DNA of 60,000 nt from Diphasiastrum complanatum (taxonomy: Eukaryota > Streptophyta > Lycopodiopsida > Lycopodiales > Lycopodiaceae): contig CM055106.1 of NCBI GenBank assembly GCA_029204225.1, positions 1,858,738 through 1,918,737 of the forward strand. Reading direction: 5' to 3'. Shown here piece after piece: positions 11,613 to 25,892 of this stretch (position 1 is its first letter; every line of letters begins with the position of its first letter). A program made the position numbers and the translations under genes. The notes below the pieces were generated by a model that was not told where the DNA came from, did not search any database, and worked only from the letters and a program-made list of their open reading frames with translations.

Positions 11613-13428
11613 ATGGTCCTGACCGCCATCAAAAGGCTGAAAACCCGTCGCACCCATGATATTGACGACCTTGAATCCAAACTATTAATCCATGCTGCAG
11701 ATACACTTTCACCGATCCTAGCCACTTTGCTTAATCGAGCAGTTGTCTCCGTCTTCCCTTCCTCCTGGTGCACCAACATCATCCACCCCATTCATAAAAC
11801 TGGTGACCCCATGGACCCTGGTAACTATCGCACCATTATGATTGGACATATCATTGCTAAGTTATATGGCACCATCCTCCAGTCAGCAGTCAGTTCTGAG
11901 GCAGAGTCTAGGAGATTACATGCATTGGGCCAGGCAGGTTTTAGAGCACACTACTCCACCACAAATCATATCTTCACCCTTCGGGCCATTATTGAGGAGG
12001 CTAGACACAGATTAGAACGGGTCTACTGTTGTTTTGTTGACTTCAGGAAAGCCTTTGACTCTGTTCCACGATCCCTTCTCATTCAGAATCTACGTGATCT
12101 TGGTTTTTCTACTGACATGATCTTGGTAGTGATGGCACTATATGAGAGAGTCCTTGGCTGTTTTCGGAGTGATACCGGCATCTCAGACCACATCTGGAGC
12201 ACTATTGGCGTGAAACAGAGTTGTTTTCTATCCCCAACCCTATTTGGACTATATATTGACGAGCTTGAGAGAGTTATTGAGGGATGCGGTGGCACAGGTT
12301 GCAGGCTTGGGAGCATCTTGATTGCTATACTTTTATATGCAGATGACGTGGTCCTCCTATCTTCTTCAAGAGAGGGATTACAACGATAGCTAGACAGTCT
12401 TCATGCCTTCTATAGTAGATGGGGATTGGGGGTTAACATATTGAAAACCAAAGTTATGGTTTTCAACACATCGAGAGCTTTTATGCAGCGCTAGGAACTC
12501 ATCTTTGATGGGCAACCCTTGGAGGTCGTATCTTCTTACACTTACCTTAGCGTTCTTTTTACAGGCCCTATCTTTGGCATGCGACAGGCAACCTCCGCCA
12601 GACTTGGGAAGGGTCACGCCTCCCTTGTCCAGTTAGAGCGCTTCTGTTTCAGACGATTTATTCGGGATGCCCCGAGTAAATGTCAGCTTTTTGATACTCT
12701 CGTTACTTCCATTGCCCTATATGCAGCAGAGGTATGGTGTGCGGGTCTTACGTCTTCGGATTGGGCCAGTATTTCACGACTGCAGGTTTTCATGCTATCT
12801 CGGATGATACGGGCTAAGCCATCTGTCCCACATCAGATTATCCTGACAGAGTTCACGGTCCCTCCCATTCAGCTATCTGCCATCTTCCAACTTATTCTAT
12901 ATATTCAGCGTATTATGACGTTACCCACAGATGAGCAGAGATACACACAGACAACACTTGCCTCCTCGCAAGACCTTTATGATCAGGGGCATCGACTATC
13001 ATGGTTCTCTCAGGCCTCCCAGATATTGGATACACTTGGGATTTCTATCACAGACCTTCCATCGGGCACCCATGAGTATATCAGACGCTTTCTCTATAGA
13101 GCATACCTGAGCCGAACATGGCAGGGACAGCTCGGGGTCAAACTTGACTATTATAGGACACTTTCTGGAGCTAGACACAGTTGGATTTCCAGTTTTGCCA
13201 CACTATCTCACCTCAGGACTATCTCATGGGCTCCGATTTATTCTGGGCCAGTTCCGAGTGTCCTCACACCAGTTGGTGATTGAGACTGGATGCTTCCAGA
13301 GTACCCCACGAGAGGAGCGACTTTGTCAGTTATGTTCATTATCTATGGTTGAGACAGAGGAGCATTTCCTTTTCACATGTCCAGTTTACTATGAGATCAG
13401 AGGGCGATATCATTGCCTTTTTCGTTAG
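11613..13428 (+). pseudogene. LINE reverse transcriptase remnant
   Basis: The first open segment (11613-12389) has the non-LTR RT blocks in order: LLNRAV and NYRTIMIGH, GQAGFRAHYSTTNHIFTLR, CFVDFRKAFDSVPR (first catalytic Asp), GVKQSCFLSPTLFGLY, and YADDVVLLSSS (the catalytic Asp pair). A stop at 12387-12389 and another near 12493 interrupt the thumb region. A second segment in another frame (12519-13283) starts with YTYLSVLF, the usual block after the palm. A third (to 13428) contains RLCQLCSLSMVETEEHFLFTC, a Cys/His cluster like the zinc-binding region found at LINE C-termini. The enzyme would copy LINE RNA at a nicked target. With its stops, frameshifts and missing 5' end it is not functional. 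Confidence 0.85.
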
Positions 13429-14159
<731 letters not shown>

Positions 14160-14199
14160 GCCCGCATGCGTTTTGAACGCGACCAAATTCCCCCTCTGT

Positions 14200-14470
14200 T
14201 TTTTTTTTTAAAAAAAATACGCGTCCCGGTCCCAAACACTGGACACGTCCAAAAAAAAAAAAATGGACGTGTCCGACCCCGAATCTGGGGGTCGGACGCG
14301 TCCGGGTCCGGACGCCGGACACGGACGCGAAAAGCCCGCGTCCGGCCCGGACCCTCATGTTATTATTCTATATATATATAATATATATGTATATATCATA
14401 GGTCCCGTGGTACTGGGTACCGCGGATCCCGGTACCGCGGGACCGTACTGGTACCGCGGTACCACAATAT
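14200..14470. repeat. GC-rich inverted-repeat block upstream of hAT gene
   Basis: Dense short palindromes. GGACACGTCC and GGACGTGTCC flank an A13 tract at about 14240-14270. GACCCC...GGGGTC forms a hairpin near 14275-14295. At least four GGACGCG/CGCGTCC copies lie between 14218 and 14345. GGTACCGCGG-type motifs, including the perfect palindrome GGTACCGCGGTACC, cluster at 14398-14461. hAT transposons carry arrays of short subterminal motifs bound by their BED-finger transposase; the position 280 bp before the transposase ORF fits, but I see no matching array at the other end. Confidence 0.55.
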
Positions 14471-14748
14471 AATAATATTTTTATTATTTAATATTTCTAA
14501 AAAAAAAAATTTCCCTAAACCTACCCGCCCCCCTCGCATTTCCTCTGAAATTTTTTTGTGCTCTCTCCGCCCTGCCATCGCTGCTGGTTTTTCTAGCCTG
14601 CCTTTGATTCCTTGCGTGGCCCATCGCCCACGCAACGCCCTGCCTTGCATCTGATTTCCTTTGCCCTGCATTCGCCCATTTTCAGCGTCTCTCCAACAGT
14701 GAACCCTGCTGTTTTTTTTCCAGCAATCCATCTCTCATTTCATCTGCA

Positions 14749-17368
14749 ATGGTGCAATCCGACCTTTCCGGTCTGTGGGACGAGGTAGACATTGTCAGGC
14801 GGTTTGCCGACAAGGCCAACAAGATCGGTCAGAAGATCGTGCGCTGCCGATACTGTCTCGTCGAGTTTGCTGCATCCCTCACTCGCCTTAAAGGCCATCT
14901 GCTAGGTGCACGCGCCAAAAATGGTGAATGCTGCCCCTTGTGGCAACATGACCGTCCTCGACAGGCAGTGACTACTGGACACCTACGCGCCGCGGCTCGT
15001 GGCAGGGGAGAACACCATTTCGGAGGGCATTCTCCGATTTTGCACCGCTCCTTATGTGGCTAGCCCAGAGTTGCTGCCTGCTTGGCTGGCACGCACGAGG
15101 AGAGGGAGTGCATCCTCCTTCGGTCCCTTTCCCCTCAGACAGTTCTGTCTCACGCACCCCCATCTGCTCAGATTCCGGTGGATCCCGTCCCATCGCGTCC
15201 GCCAATTGCCACTGCGGTTCCACCACCACCCATTGTTGCTCGCACTCCACCAGTCTACGACTTTCTCATGGACTCTCCGCCACCCGAGCAGGCCCAGGAT
15301 GGTACTGGGCGGGCCTTCGAGGATGTGGAAGAGATCCCTTCTTCTCTCCCTTCCCATCCGGATGACCTCCTCAGCCAGCAGTTTTTGTACCCCATGCCAG
15401 ATGTTGCCCCTCCACCAGTGCACCCCACCTATGCTGCTGCACCCATCCCTGCCGGTGCATCCCACTCTCCCCATTCCACGTCTACAGCCGATGCATCCAC
15501 CAGCGCCCAGCCTGTCGCGTCATCGTCCATTCCCGTCACGGTTGGTGCACCGTGCTGGAGGTCCACCACCCGTCGCCCCTAGCCATAGGCCCACAGCATG
15601 TCGTCACGGTGGTGACGGACAATGCCACGAACTGCATTCAGATGGGTGTACTGCCAGAGACTGAGTTCCCTCATATTGTTCATAACCCCTGTGCAGCCCA
15701 CGACATAGACCTTCTGATGGCGGACATTGGATCACTTCCCTGGGTTAGAGCCATCGTCCGGGAGGCCCTCTTCCTGGTGACTTTTGTCACTAGAAAGAGG
15801 CGTGTTCTTGCCATGTTCCGGGTCTTCAGCCATTTGGACCTCCGTAAGCCAGCCCCCACACGCTTTGCATTCGACTTGGTGGTCATCGACCGTTTGATCA
15901 GGTGCAGGGCCCAGCTTCTACAGATGGTTTCCAGTGATCTTTGGGGTGCCAGTACATTTCCGCACACTGAGGATGGGGAGCACTTTTCTTCCACGGTGAG
16001 GGGAGACCAGTTCTGGAGGGATGCACAGACATTGTCAGGACTGCTTCAACCACTCTACATTGTGCTCCGCATGGCTAACAGCGAGGGGTCGACACTTGGA
16101 CTGGTGTATGAGCTCATGGACCGGATTGGACAGTTCCTACAGCTGCCCATCTTGCAGTCAGAGAGGTAAGCGGTACAGTGTTGCAATTGACCTTTATCTT
16201 TTCAGTACTTGCTAGTTTGTTTTTCTGTCAATGTTAAGCTTTTTCGTAATGCCCTAAACAACATGCCCCTCACCTGCAAGATGACAGAGCTGAAGTTCAT
16301 ATGGGAGACATGGTGGAACTACTTCCACAGGAGTATCCACAGCGTTGCACACATGCTGCATCCCCTCTTCCTCTCTCCGACACAGATTGCAGACAGGGAG
16401 CTCGAGGCCGATTGGCTTCAGTACATTCACAGGGTGGGTCCACACATAGGTTTAGATCCTATCAGGCTCATGGAGGAGCTCGCTGCATTTCGTTTCGGCA
16501 TGGGCACATTCGGCCACCCGGCTGCCCAGGATCCAGAGAGGAGGCAGCTACCCATTACCTGGTGGACCATGTTCGGTAGCACATACCCATCTATACAGCG
16601 TCTTGCACTACGTGTCCTTTCTCAGGTATGCATCTCATTTTATACTCCATTTTTGTGTTTCGTTGAATTTCCACCTCTGCCACAATGTGCTGAAGTATTT
16701 CAATGCATGCACCACATGACTGTGCTGCCTCCGTGTGTGAGCGCAATTGGAGCACATGGGCACTCATTCACACGAGGAGAAGAAACCGGTTGTCAGTGAG
16801 TCAGTTGGAGCGGTTGGTGTTCTGTAGCACCAACGCACGTCTCGCCAGGAGGCTTCCGACCATTACGAGCGCATTGCAGGTGACAAGCTAATCTTTCATA
16901 GCATGTTGGTTGACTCTTGGTATGTTGGTTTCATTTCTTGATAAAGTTGTCTCTCTGACATGCAAATTTTAAACCTTGCAGACGAAGATATCGATTTGGA
17001 GCGCCAGGTTGACTTGCCTACGGACAGCACCCATCCCATGCCTGCAGATGACCTGGGCACACAGTTGATGGCCAAGAGAGAGAGGGAGTTTGCCGAGATG
17101 AGAGAGAGAGAGCTTGGGCTTGAGCACAGAGAGCCCCCATTGTATGAGGGACAGCACACCAGAGGAGGCACCTGATGACTTTCATTGCACAGATTGGGAG
17201 GCCATGCAGGGTCTACAGGGTGCACATGATGAGGCACGGGATGAGGCTTGGGTTGATTCAGGGGTTGGTGCACAGGATGATTCAGAGGTCGGTGCACAGG
17301 ATGATTTAGAGGCTGGTGATGCATCTGCTTTTACCTTGAAGTACAACTCAACTGCCATAATTCAATAG
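14749..17368 (+). pseudogene. hAT transposase pseudogene (BED finger, catalytic core part, dimerisation domain)
   Basis: The ATG at 14749 opens a BED-type zinc finger (VRCRYCLVEFAASLTRLKGHLL, then a later Cys). A stop at 15061 is followed in the same frame by a Pro/Ser-rich linker to 15582. In another frame from about 15590 comes the hAT core region, with VVTDNATNC and NPCAAHDIDLLMADI, typical of DUF659-containing plant hATs; the sequence that should precede it is missing. An intron appears to start at GGTAAGC near 16168. The next exon (16280-16626) ends in WWTMFGS and LALRVLSQ, then another GT...AG interval, and CERNWSTWALIHTRRRNRLS marks the hAT C-terminal dimerisation domain near 16735-16800. 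An acidic tail runs to 17368. The missing N-terminal core and the frameshift make it non-functional. Confidence 0.82.
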
Positions 17369-18290
<922 letters not shown>

Positions 18291-19659
18291 GCTTCTTCAC
18301 TTAAAGGAACTTCTCTTTGCTATACTACGTTTGGAAAACAACCATCTACCGAAAACTCCAAATTAAAAGTCCTTAACCAAGACTACCCCTTGCACCATAT
18401 CAATTCAAAAAAATAATAATTCTCTTTTTTTTTTCATATTAGCTCTAAAAAGGTTTTAAGCTTAGCCGTAAGAATGGACAGGATGTGTTGCTTCTCTCTC
18501 AAGGCAAAAAGACACCTTCCATGAAACCTCACCACACACCACTATATTTATTATGCAGTTTCGACCACGTTTCCTCACAACACTTTGTGAAGGGAGTTCA
18601 TTCTTCTCCTCCTCTTGTGATTGTGCCCCTACCAAGCTTGCTCTCTTCAAATACTATTGTATGGTAAGAGGTTCATCTCATTTCATACTAATGCTGTCAT
18701 CTCTTTTTGCTTTATGCACTTTCGTTTGTACTTATTAGCAATATGTATGCTTATAGCTTTGTGTAATGAGTTAATGATTGATGAAACATCGCTTGTGTGG
18801 TACACTGACCACTTTTCCCTTTTTTTTATTTCACAATGTGGATCTCTATGCCATATAGACAGTGATGGATCACTTTTCATCCTTTTCATCTCATAGAATG
18901 TATCTCTATGCCTTCTAGGAGGCGCTAAACTACAAACAACATTAGCTAATGTCTTTTGATTACCAGGCAGCGATGCAAACCACATATCTCTGTTTGCTTG
19001 CTTGTTAAATAGCAATGAAGCCAAAATTGAAGAAAAGTTAATTCATTCACTTCCTATCCATTGATGGGCTGTAGGAAGAATACATACGCTTCTATAATTG
19101 CATAACAAGTTTGTTTAGAGCAATGCAAACCGGCTTTACAGTTGTATGGACCTACTACCCACTTTGTGATTTTTAGTTTCTTTACCACCAAACCTATTTG
19201 CCTTGTCAAATGCCATGCACATCTCATAGTGATTTAGTAGCATTTGAACATTAAATGATTATCTAAATTTTGTGATGATGTAGCATCAATTGTTGCTGCG
19301 ACCTTCTACTACACTCGTTTAGGTTCGAATTCGAACCATACATTGCTTAGTCTCTACACAGGTACGTCATTTGGTAAAAGATACTAGAAAGGCTTGACTT
19401 AAACACTTTTTGAAACGCTCTATTGGCAAAGAACATATTAAGACAAATTTTGATTCTTAAGAAAGATGGATAGACGTTATGTGTTTAAGACTCTATGTAT
19501 GGCTGTGTTCTAAAGAAAACAATGCTCGTGGGAATAGCATGGCATCCTCTCAGGAAAATACATCTACAATCATCCAGGTATGGCTTCTCTTAACGAATTT
19601 TTGTTTATATATAAACCATGACCAATCACAAGTCAACATGTGTTCCTTCGCTACGCCTC

Positions 19660-19688
19660 CACACGTGTGAAATTTTTTTTATAAATAG
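19660..19688 (+). promoter_or_regulatory. G-box plus TATA promoter-like site
   Basis: CACACGTGTG at 19660-19669 is followed 10 bp later by TATAAATAG at 19680-19688. The spacing is tighter than in the LTRs here. No open frame downstream can be assigned to it, so it may be a remnant of an LTR promoter. Confidence 0.35.
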
Positions 19689-20612
19689 GTCTTTTTCGGC
19701 TCTGATGTTCATGCAAATTTATGATTTCTTGGCCGGATATCGATTTCAAGCGCGTCGTTCGCACTGATTACCCTTCGTTGACTAATTTGTGCCTAGAACC
19801 AATACAGCCTTGTCCGGTATCGCATTCAAGCGTGCATTGCATCTCCTTTCTTTTGTGCTTTGTGTTTTTGTGCTCGGATCCGATACTCCAATTTGTAATA
19901 TCTCTCTCGAGCACACATTGCCTTGATGTGCTTGCCTGACTCGCAGTTTGCGAGCGATATTGGAATTTTATATCTCTTGTTTTTTATTAGAATGTCTAAT
20001 TTTGATTCTAGTTTGCTTTCTTTTTTCATGAATTTGGTAATATTGATAGTTTGGAGTATTTCAAATCTCTTTTTTCTCCTTTTCTTTTTATTCTTCCTTC
20101 TATAACTGAGGGCCTTGATGTGGAGGCATTTTTTGAAATATATCTCAGATTTAAGTCTCTGCTCAGTACTCCATTATTCAGAATAAGGACATGAATCATT
20201 ATCAGGATATGGTATCACTCGACAAGCATATCTATAAAGCTAATCTTGACAGAATGTTTACCAAGCTACATTTTGCATTGAATGTGCATTCCCATAGAGC
20301 ATCAAATTCTCACAGTAATCCAAACGACCATTTTTACCATGACACATATAGATTATTAACTGACTCACCGAATGAAAATCTGGATGTTGCAATGAACATG
20401 GATCAATAGGATGCAATGTTCCTGATGACCATAAATCTACATGCTTTAGCTTTTCCTCCTTGTATCAGACCATATCAAAAGTTGACAATTTGGGTTGCTT
20501 TGAATTTCTTGTCCGGAGTGGAGCATATTTTGGTGATAGATCCACATGAAGATGAAGCTTTGTCATCAGTACAGTAGTATAGTAACAAACAACACAATGA
20601 CAATAACAAAGC

Positions 20613-20691
20613 TAGAGATGGCGCTAACGACTCTATTGGAGATAGAGATGGCGCTAAACACTTGTTTTTGACCCTGGAGATAGAGATGGCG
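20613..20691 (+). repeat. Triplicated TAGAGATGGCG motif
   Basis: TAGAGATGGCGCTAA occurs at 20613-20627 and again about 30 bp later, and TAGAGATGGCG a third time at 20681. The second and third copies share the longer prefix GGAGATAGAGATGGCG. I do not recognise the family. Confidence 0.6.
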
Positions 20692-20992
20692 TAGGCTTTT
20701 TTCAGAAATGTTACTCCTAATTCAAATTTTTTAGTGTTCCCAATTATTAAGAGGGAATATTTCAGCATTTTGAAAATTATATTTTAACTATGGTTAAGCA
20801 CTAGTGAAGTTTGATGTGACTAAACTAAGGTGCATTCATTTACATGGAAAGTAGTGCGGGTAGATGCGTAAAGAAGTTAGAAAATGATATTATAATTACT
20901 TTATAGTTATTTTTCTCTCTGCTACATGGCATTTCTTATAGGGCCCTCTTTGGGCCCATATTTTCTCTAATGCATGACCAAAGTCGGAGAAC

Positions 20993-23088
20993 AACAGGAT
21001 ATCAATTCCTGGTATCTAGACTCCGAAGCAACACAACATATGACTCACCATCACGATTAGTTTAAAGACTACAAGTCATTCACCCACTCTCGAGTTGTGC
21101 AACTTGGAGACAACTCATCGCATTCAATCGAAGGTGAAGGAACAGTCAGGGTTGAATTCAAAAGGGGTGAAGTCAAGTTGCTATCCAACGTTCTCCATGT
21201 TTCAAATCTGACCAAGAATCTGCTCTCAGTTAGCAGAATCACCGATTCAGGTCGGAGGGTCGAATTCGATACAGAAGGCTGCACAATCCTTGACAAATCT
21301 CGGAAGGTTCTAGCCTACGGAAGAAGAAGCAAGTATCTTTACAAACTCAGCCATTGCTATTCTTCTAACAGTCAAGCTCTTCAAATAACCACTTCTAAAT
21401 CAACTGATATGGTGTGGCATTTCAGACCTGACCATCTTAACTACAACAATATTCAGCAAATGTCAGTTCAGAATCTAGTACAAGACCTACCTTCAGTCAG
21501 CAAGCCAACTTCTCCATGCAAAAGCTGTATTATCAGCAAGCATGCTAGAAGTCCCTTCAGTTTAGACTCAGTTCATACATCCAAGAGCTTGCTTGACCTT
21601 GTACACAATGACATTTGTGGCCCGATGCAGACTACTTCCACAAGGGGAGCTCTCTATTTCCTAACCTTCATCGACAACTTCTCTCGAAGGACTGAAACCT
21701 ACTATATGAAGAACAAATCCGAAGCATTCAAGTTCTTCAAGTAGTTCAAGGCGTTTGTAGAAAATAGACCCAGAGGAAGATCAAGGCTCTACGCACAGAT
21801 GAAAGGGGAGAGTACATCTCCACAAAATTCAAGGAGTTCTGCAAGGCCAACAGGATACTTCAACAATACACAACCAGCTACTCACCTCAGTCCAATGGTG
21901 TAGCTGAGCGGAAGAACCAGACACTCATCGAAAGTGCCGAGAGCATGATGGCCCATGCCTCTCTTCCAAAGAAGTTCTAGGCAGAAGCTGTTACTACAGC
22001 TGCCTACTTACAGAATCGATCCATCACCAAAGCCCTGAATGGCAAGACACCTTATGAGGTGTGGACAAGATCAAAACCATCACTCAAACATATTTGAGTG
22101 TTTGGATGCATCGCTTTCGCTTAGATCCCTGAGGATCTAAGAAGAAAGCTAGATGACAAGAGCAAAAAAAATCACAAGGCATAAAGCTCTACAATTTGGA
22201 TACTGAGAAGGCATTCACCAATAGAGATGTCATTTTTGTGGAAGACCAGTTCCTCAACTACAAAGGAAAAGCTGTTGGTAATTCCGACTCACGGATCGAG
22301 CAACCAGTCAATTTTGATCTAGAGATTCAACTGCAAAATCTCGACGTTGACTCAAAAGATGAGTCGGAACCTCAATGAGTCAACCCACATCAGAGGACCA
22401 AAGTTCAACCCAGAAGATCAAACAGGTCCAGACAGCCTCCATCCAGATTTACAGATTATCCGGCCTACTACTTTGTGCAAAAACCGACCACAGTTTCTAA
22501 GACGATGTCTACTCTTGATGCTGACCAGTAGAAATTAGCGATGGACACCGAATTTGATTCTCTTATGGAGAATCAAACATGGACACTTACAAAGCTGCCA
22601 AGGGATCGGAAACCAATTCCATGCAAATGGATATTCAAGACAAAGTACAACACTGAAGGAAAGCTAAATCATTACAAGGCCATGCTAGTCGCCAAAGGCT
22701 TTTCCCATATTTCAGATCTGGATTATTCAGAAAACTTAGCCCAGTCGTCAAACATGCTTTGATCTGTCTACTCCTCTCCTTTGCAGCTGCAGCAGATCTC
22801 GAAGTTCATCAGATGGATGTCCATACCACCTTTCTCAATGGAACCACCAGAATTCATATGACATAGCCAGAGGGATACGAACTCAACGACAAGCAACAAC
22901 AACTTGTATGTAGAATTCACAAGGCATTCTATGGGCTGAAACAGTCACCTAGAGCCTGGTTCCAGAAGATCAATGCATTTTTGATAGAGAATGGTTTTAT
23001 TCCAAACTCAACAGACTCAAATGTTTATTTCAAATCTGTATCAGAATACTTCATCATCATCACTCTCTATGTAGATGATACACTCTCA
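20993..23088 (+). pseudogene. Copia element G, truncated at both ends (protease to RT)
   Basis: It begins inside the protease, where YLDSEATQHMT shows the DSG active site changed to DSE. The protease C-terminal and integrase N-terminal regions are open at 21097-21744 (LLSNVLHVSNLTKNLLSVSR, MVWHFRPDHLNYNNI), ending in the start of the integrase core (HNDICGPM). Integrase continues with stops and frameshifts to about 22190 (the SNGVAERKN region is near 21895). A hinge and RT follow at 22541-23088, with KWIFKTKYNTEGK and the active site YVDDT at about 23068. The sequence stops there: the next base belongs to copia H on the other strand. No LTR was found for it. Confidence 0.82.
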
Positions 23089-25345
23089 AAGCATGATAGC
23101 TTTACAATCCCAAGATTGCTCCTTTGTCTCTCAAAGAGTCCTTTGTCCAGGGCTTTAGTGAAGATGTCAGCAACCATGTCTTTTGTTCCTATGAAGGTGG
23201 TTTGCATCATCTTCTTTTCAATTAAATCCCTGATCAAGTGATACTTGATCGCAATGTGCTTTGTTTTAGAATGAAACACGGGATCTTTCGTTGCCATCTT
23301 TGCTGCTGCTACGTACTCTGCTTCGCAGGATGACTGGGCTACAACGGTCTGTTTCTTGCTGACCCAGAGAACTGTTGCTCCTGATGCGATGGTGCATCCT
23401 CCTAAGATGCTTTTACAATCGTCCTTGAGAGATGCCCAACTATCATCGCTGTAGGAAAGTATCCTGAAACCTGCACCACGACAATAACACAAGCCATAAT
23501 CCCTTGTTAATTGAAGATATTGCAAAATTCGTTTTGCAATCTTCCAATGTGTTGAGCCTGGATTCGTGCAAAATTGGCTCATCCTGAATACTGCATAAGC
23601 AATATCAGGACGTGTGTTGTTTGCAAGGTACACCAGTGATCCTATCAGCTTCCTGTAAGGTGTGAGTTGCATCTGTTCTCTCTCTTCCTCAGTCTTTGGA
23701 CAATCATCATTCGTCAGCATCATCTCTGCAAGCATTGGAGTGTTCGCTCCTTTGCAATTCAGCATCCCAAAGTCCTCTAGAATCTTCTAGGTGTATCTAG
23801 ATTGGTGAAGGTATAACTTACCTCCCTCGTAGTCCCTTTCAATTTGTAAGCCAAGGTAACACCTGGCTTCTCCCAAATCCACGATCTCGAAATGTTTCGA
23901 GATGTCTATCTTTACTTCATCAATTAGCTGCTCACTCCTGCAAAGTATCAGAGTGTCATCCACATACACAGCCACAATGATGATCTGCCCATCTGTAACT
24001 CTGACATATACATTGGAATCAACCAACAGAGACTTGAATCCTAATAATTTCAGGGCTCGATCTTTCTTCTTGTACCATTGTCGAACTGATTGTTTCATAC
24101 CGTAGATGCTTCTATGCATTCTGCATGCATAGTCAGGAAGTGAATTCGATACATATCCTGGGGGTTGATCCATGTAGACCTCTTCGTCTAATTCGCCATG
24201 CAAGAAGGCTGTTTTCTTGTCCACAATGTGGATCCTGAAGTCATAAGCTGCTGCATATGCAAATAACAGACGTAGGGACAAATGATTGACAACAGGAGAG
24301 AAGGTTTCAGAGTAGTCAATACCATATCTCCGAGAAAAAAAAATTTCTACCAATCTTGCCTTGTATTTTGTCACATTCCCATCTAGTTCGTATTTGAGCT
24401 TGAAGACCCATTTGCATTTGACAGTCTTGCGCTTATGTGGTAATGGCTCCAACGTCCATACCTGGTTCTTCCTGATAGACTCCATCTCTTCATTCATGGC
24501 TTGGATCCATCTGTCCTTTTCTGGACCTTCAATCACCTCCTTGAAAGTCTGTGATTTGCCACTGAACCCGCAGAAATCTTTTGATGTGGAAGCTGAGCTA
24601 TCTGGCACATATCTTGCTGGTGCTCTTCGTGGTCTTGTCAACCTTCTGGGAGATCCTCTTGGAACAGCTATGCCTTTGCCCTTGTCTGCTCTGCTCGGTC
24701 CGGAACCATCTTGGTTTACAGGAACTGTTGCGGCAGATTGTCTCTCGAATATTTCTTCATCAAATTTGTCGTTCGAATGGGAAACGACTTGAAAATTTTC
24801 ATTTTCGTGTTCGTCTTATACTCCCTCTGTCTTTCGCGGCAGGTCATAGTACTGTCTCTCCAGAATTTCATAGTTGACAGGATCGTCATTGGCCATTGTC
24901 CTTCTCTCATCAAATCTGACATCTCTCGATGTTTTCACAGTGTTTGTGTCTAGCATGTAGACTCTGTAGTATGACGAATTATTGTCATAACCTACCAGAA
25001 ATCCCTTCTCGGCTTTCTCATCAAGCTTCTTTCGAAGCTTGTCAGAAATATGTGCATAAGCTGCACAGCCAAAGATTCTGATGTGAGACAGGTTGGGCTT
25101 TCTACCCCACCATAGCTCATGTGGTGTCGTGTGAGGAACACCAGACTTGCATGTTCTGTTTTGGATGTATGCGGCTGTAGCTACTACTTCAGCCCACAGT
25201 ACCCTTGGAGTCTTCGAATAGGCCATCATGCATCTGGTTGCTTCCATCAGGGTCATGTTCTTTCGTCCAGCAACACCATTGTGCTGCGGTGTGTATTCCC
25301 CATGCTTGATGATGGCGTTTGATTTGAAAGCTCCACTTGCATGAT
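23089..25345 (-). pseudogene. Copia element H (integrase end, RT, RNase H)
   Basis: Read on the minus strand from 25345. Integrase core end with PQHNGVAGRKN, in which the catalytic Glu of the usual VAERKN is Gly. Then the C-terminal integrase (WWGRKPNLSHIRIFGCAAYA, GFLVGYD). RT runs from 24641 (KWVFKLKYELDGNV, AFLHGELDEEVYMDQPPG) to the active site YVDDTLIL and beyond. RNase H follows after a stop near 23790 (SYSDDSWASLKDDCKS, SSCEAEYVAA), ending with DIFTKAL and RSNLGIVKL near 23080-23130. The sequence differs clearly from A, B and C, so it is a separate copia family. Neither LTR is present in recognisable form. Confidence 0.83.
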
Positions 25346-25892
25346 GGCTGCACCATAAATAGAGAAATCCGAGGCTTCCAAGCCTCATAAGGATCATAGA
25401 GATCAAGATCATAAGATGTGAAAACATGATGATCATCAAGATTATGCTTTCTAGCTTGACTAGTCCACATACAATGAACTATATCCATGATGGATCTAAT
25501 CTTGATATCAAATAAAATCTTGATCTTTTTGAGACTAAACACTTGATCGAGGATGTAAGTGTCCTCTTTTGATGCTTCACTTAATCTCAAGAGAAGTTTA
25601 CAAGATGTCTCAAAACATGTAAAAACATGATTTTTCAAATTTTGAGTATCTAACTCAATCTTGCTCTTACTAAGTATAAGAGCATACTTTTGATGATACA
25701 ATATCTTGCTTTTAAAATGTTTTGGATACATACCTAAGCCATCAATGACAAGAAATATGTCCATACAATAAGCATCATCCAAAACTAGAATTGCCTTACA
25801 TGAAATTTGAGATGTAGAAATCTCAATAAAGCAAGATAGTACATCAAGTAATGGAAGAGAAACATAAGTGAGAATGTTAAAGTGGATACCAC
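25346..25892 (-). other. Unassigned DNA between copia H and I
   Basis: The minus strand is open over most of this stretch (to 25782), but I see no RT, integrase or gag motif in it. It lies between an integrase fragment of H and one of I, so it may be inserted DNA or a diverged hinge region. Confidence 0.4.

Noticed and set aside
19322-19337. Perfect 16-bp palindrome GGTTCGAATTCGAACC
   Set aside because: About one such palindrome is expected by chance in 60 kb, and nothing around it supports a function.
19540-19580. ATG followed by a GT splice-like site, possible first exon
   Set aside because: No continuing exon or protein similarity could be found downstream.
20191-20409. 72-codon open frame with several His residues
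   Set aside because: Short, isolated, no motif, no supporting context.
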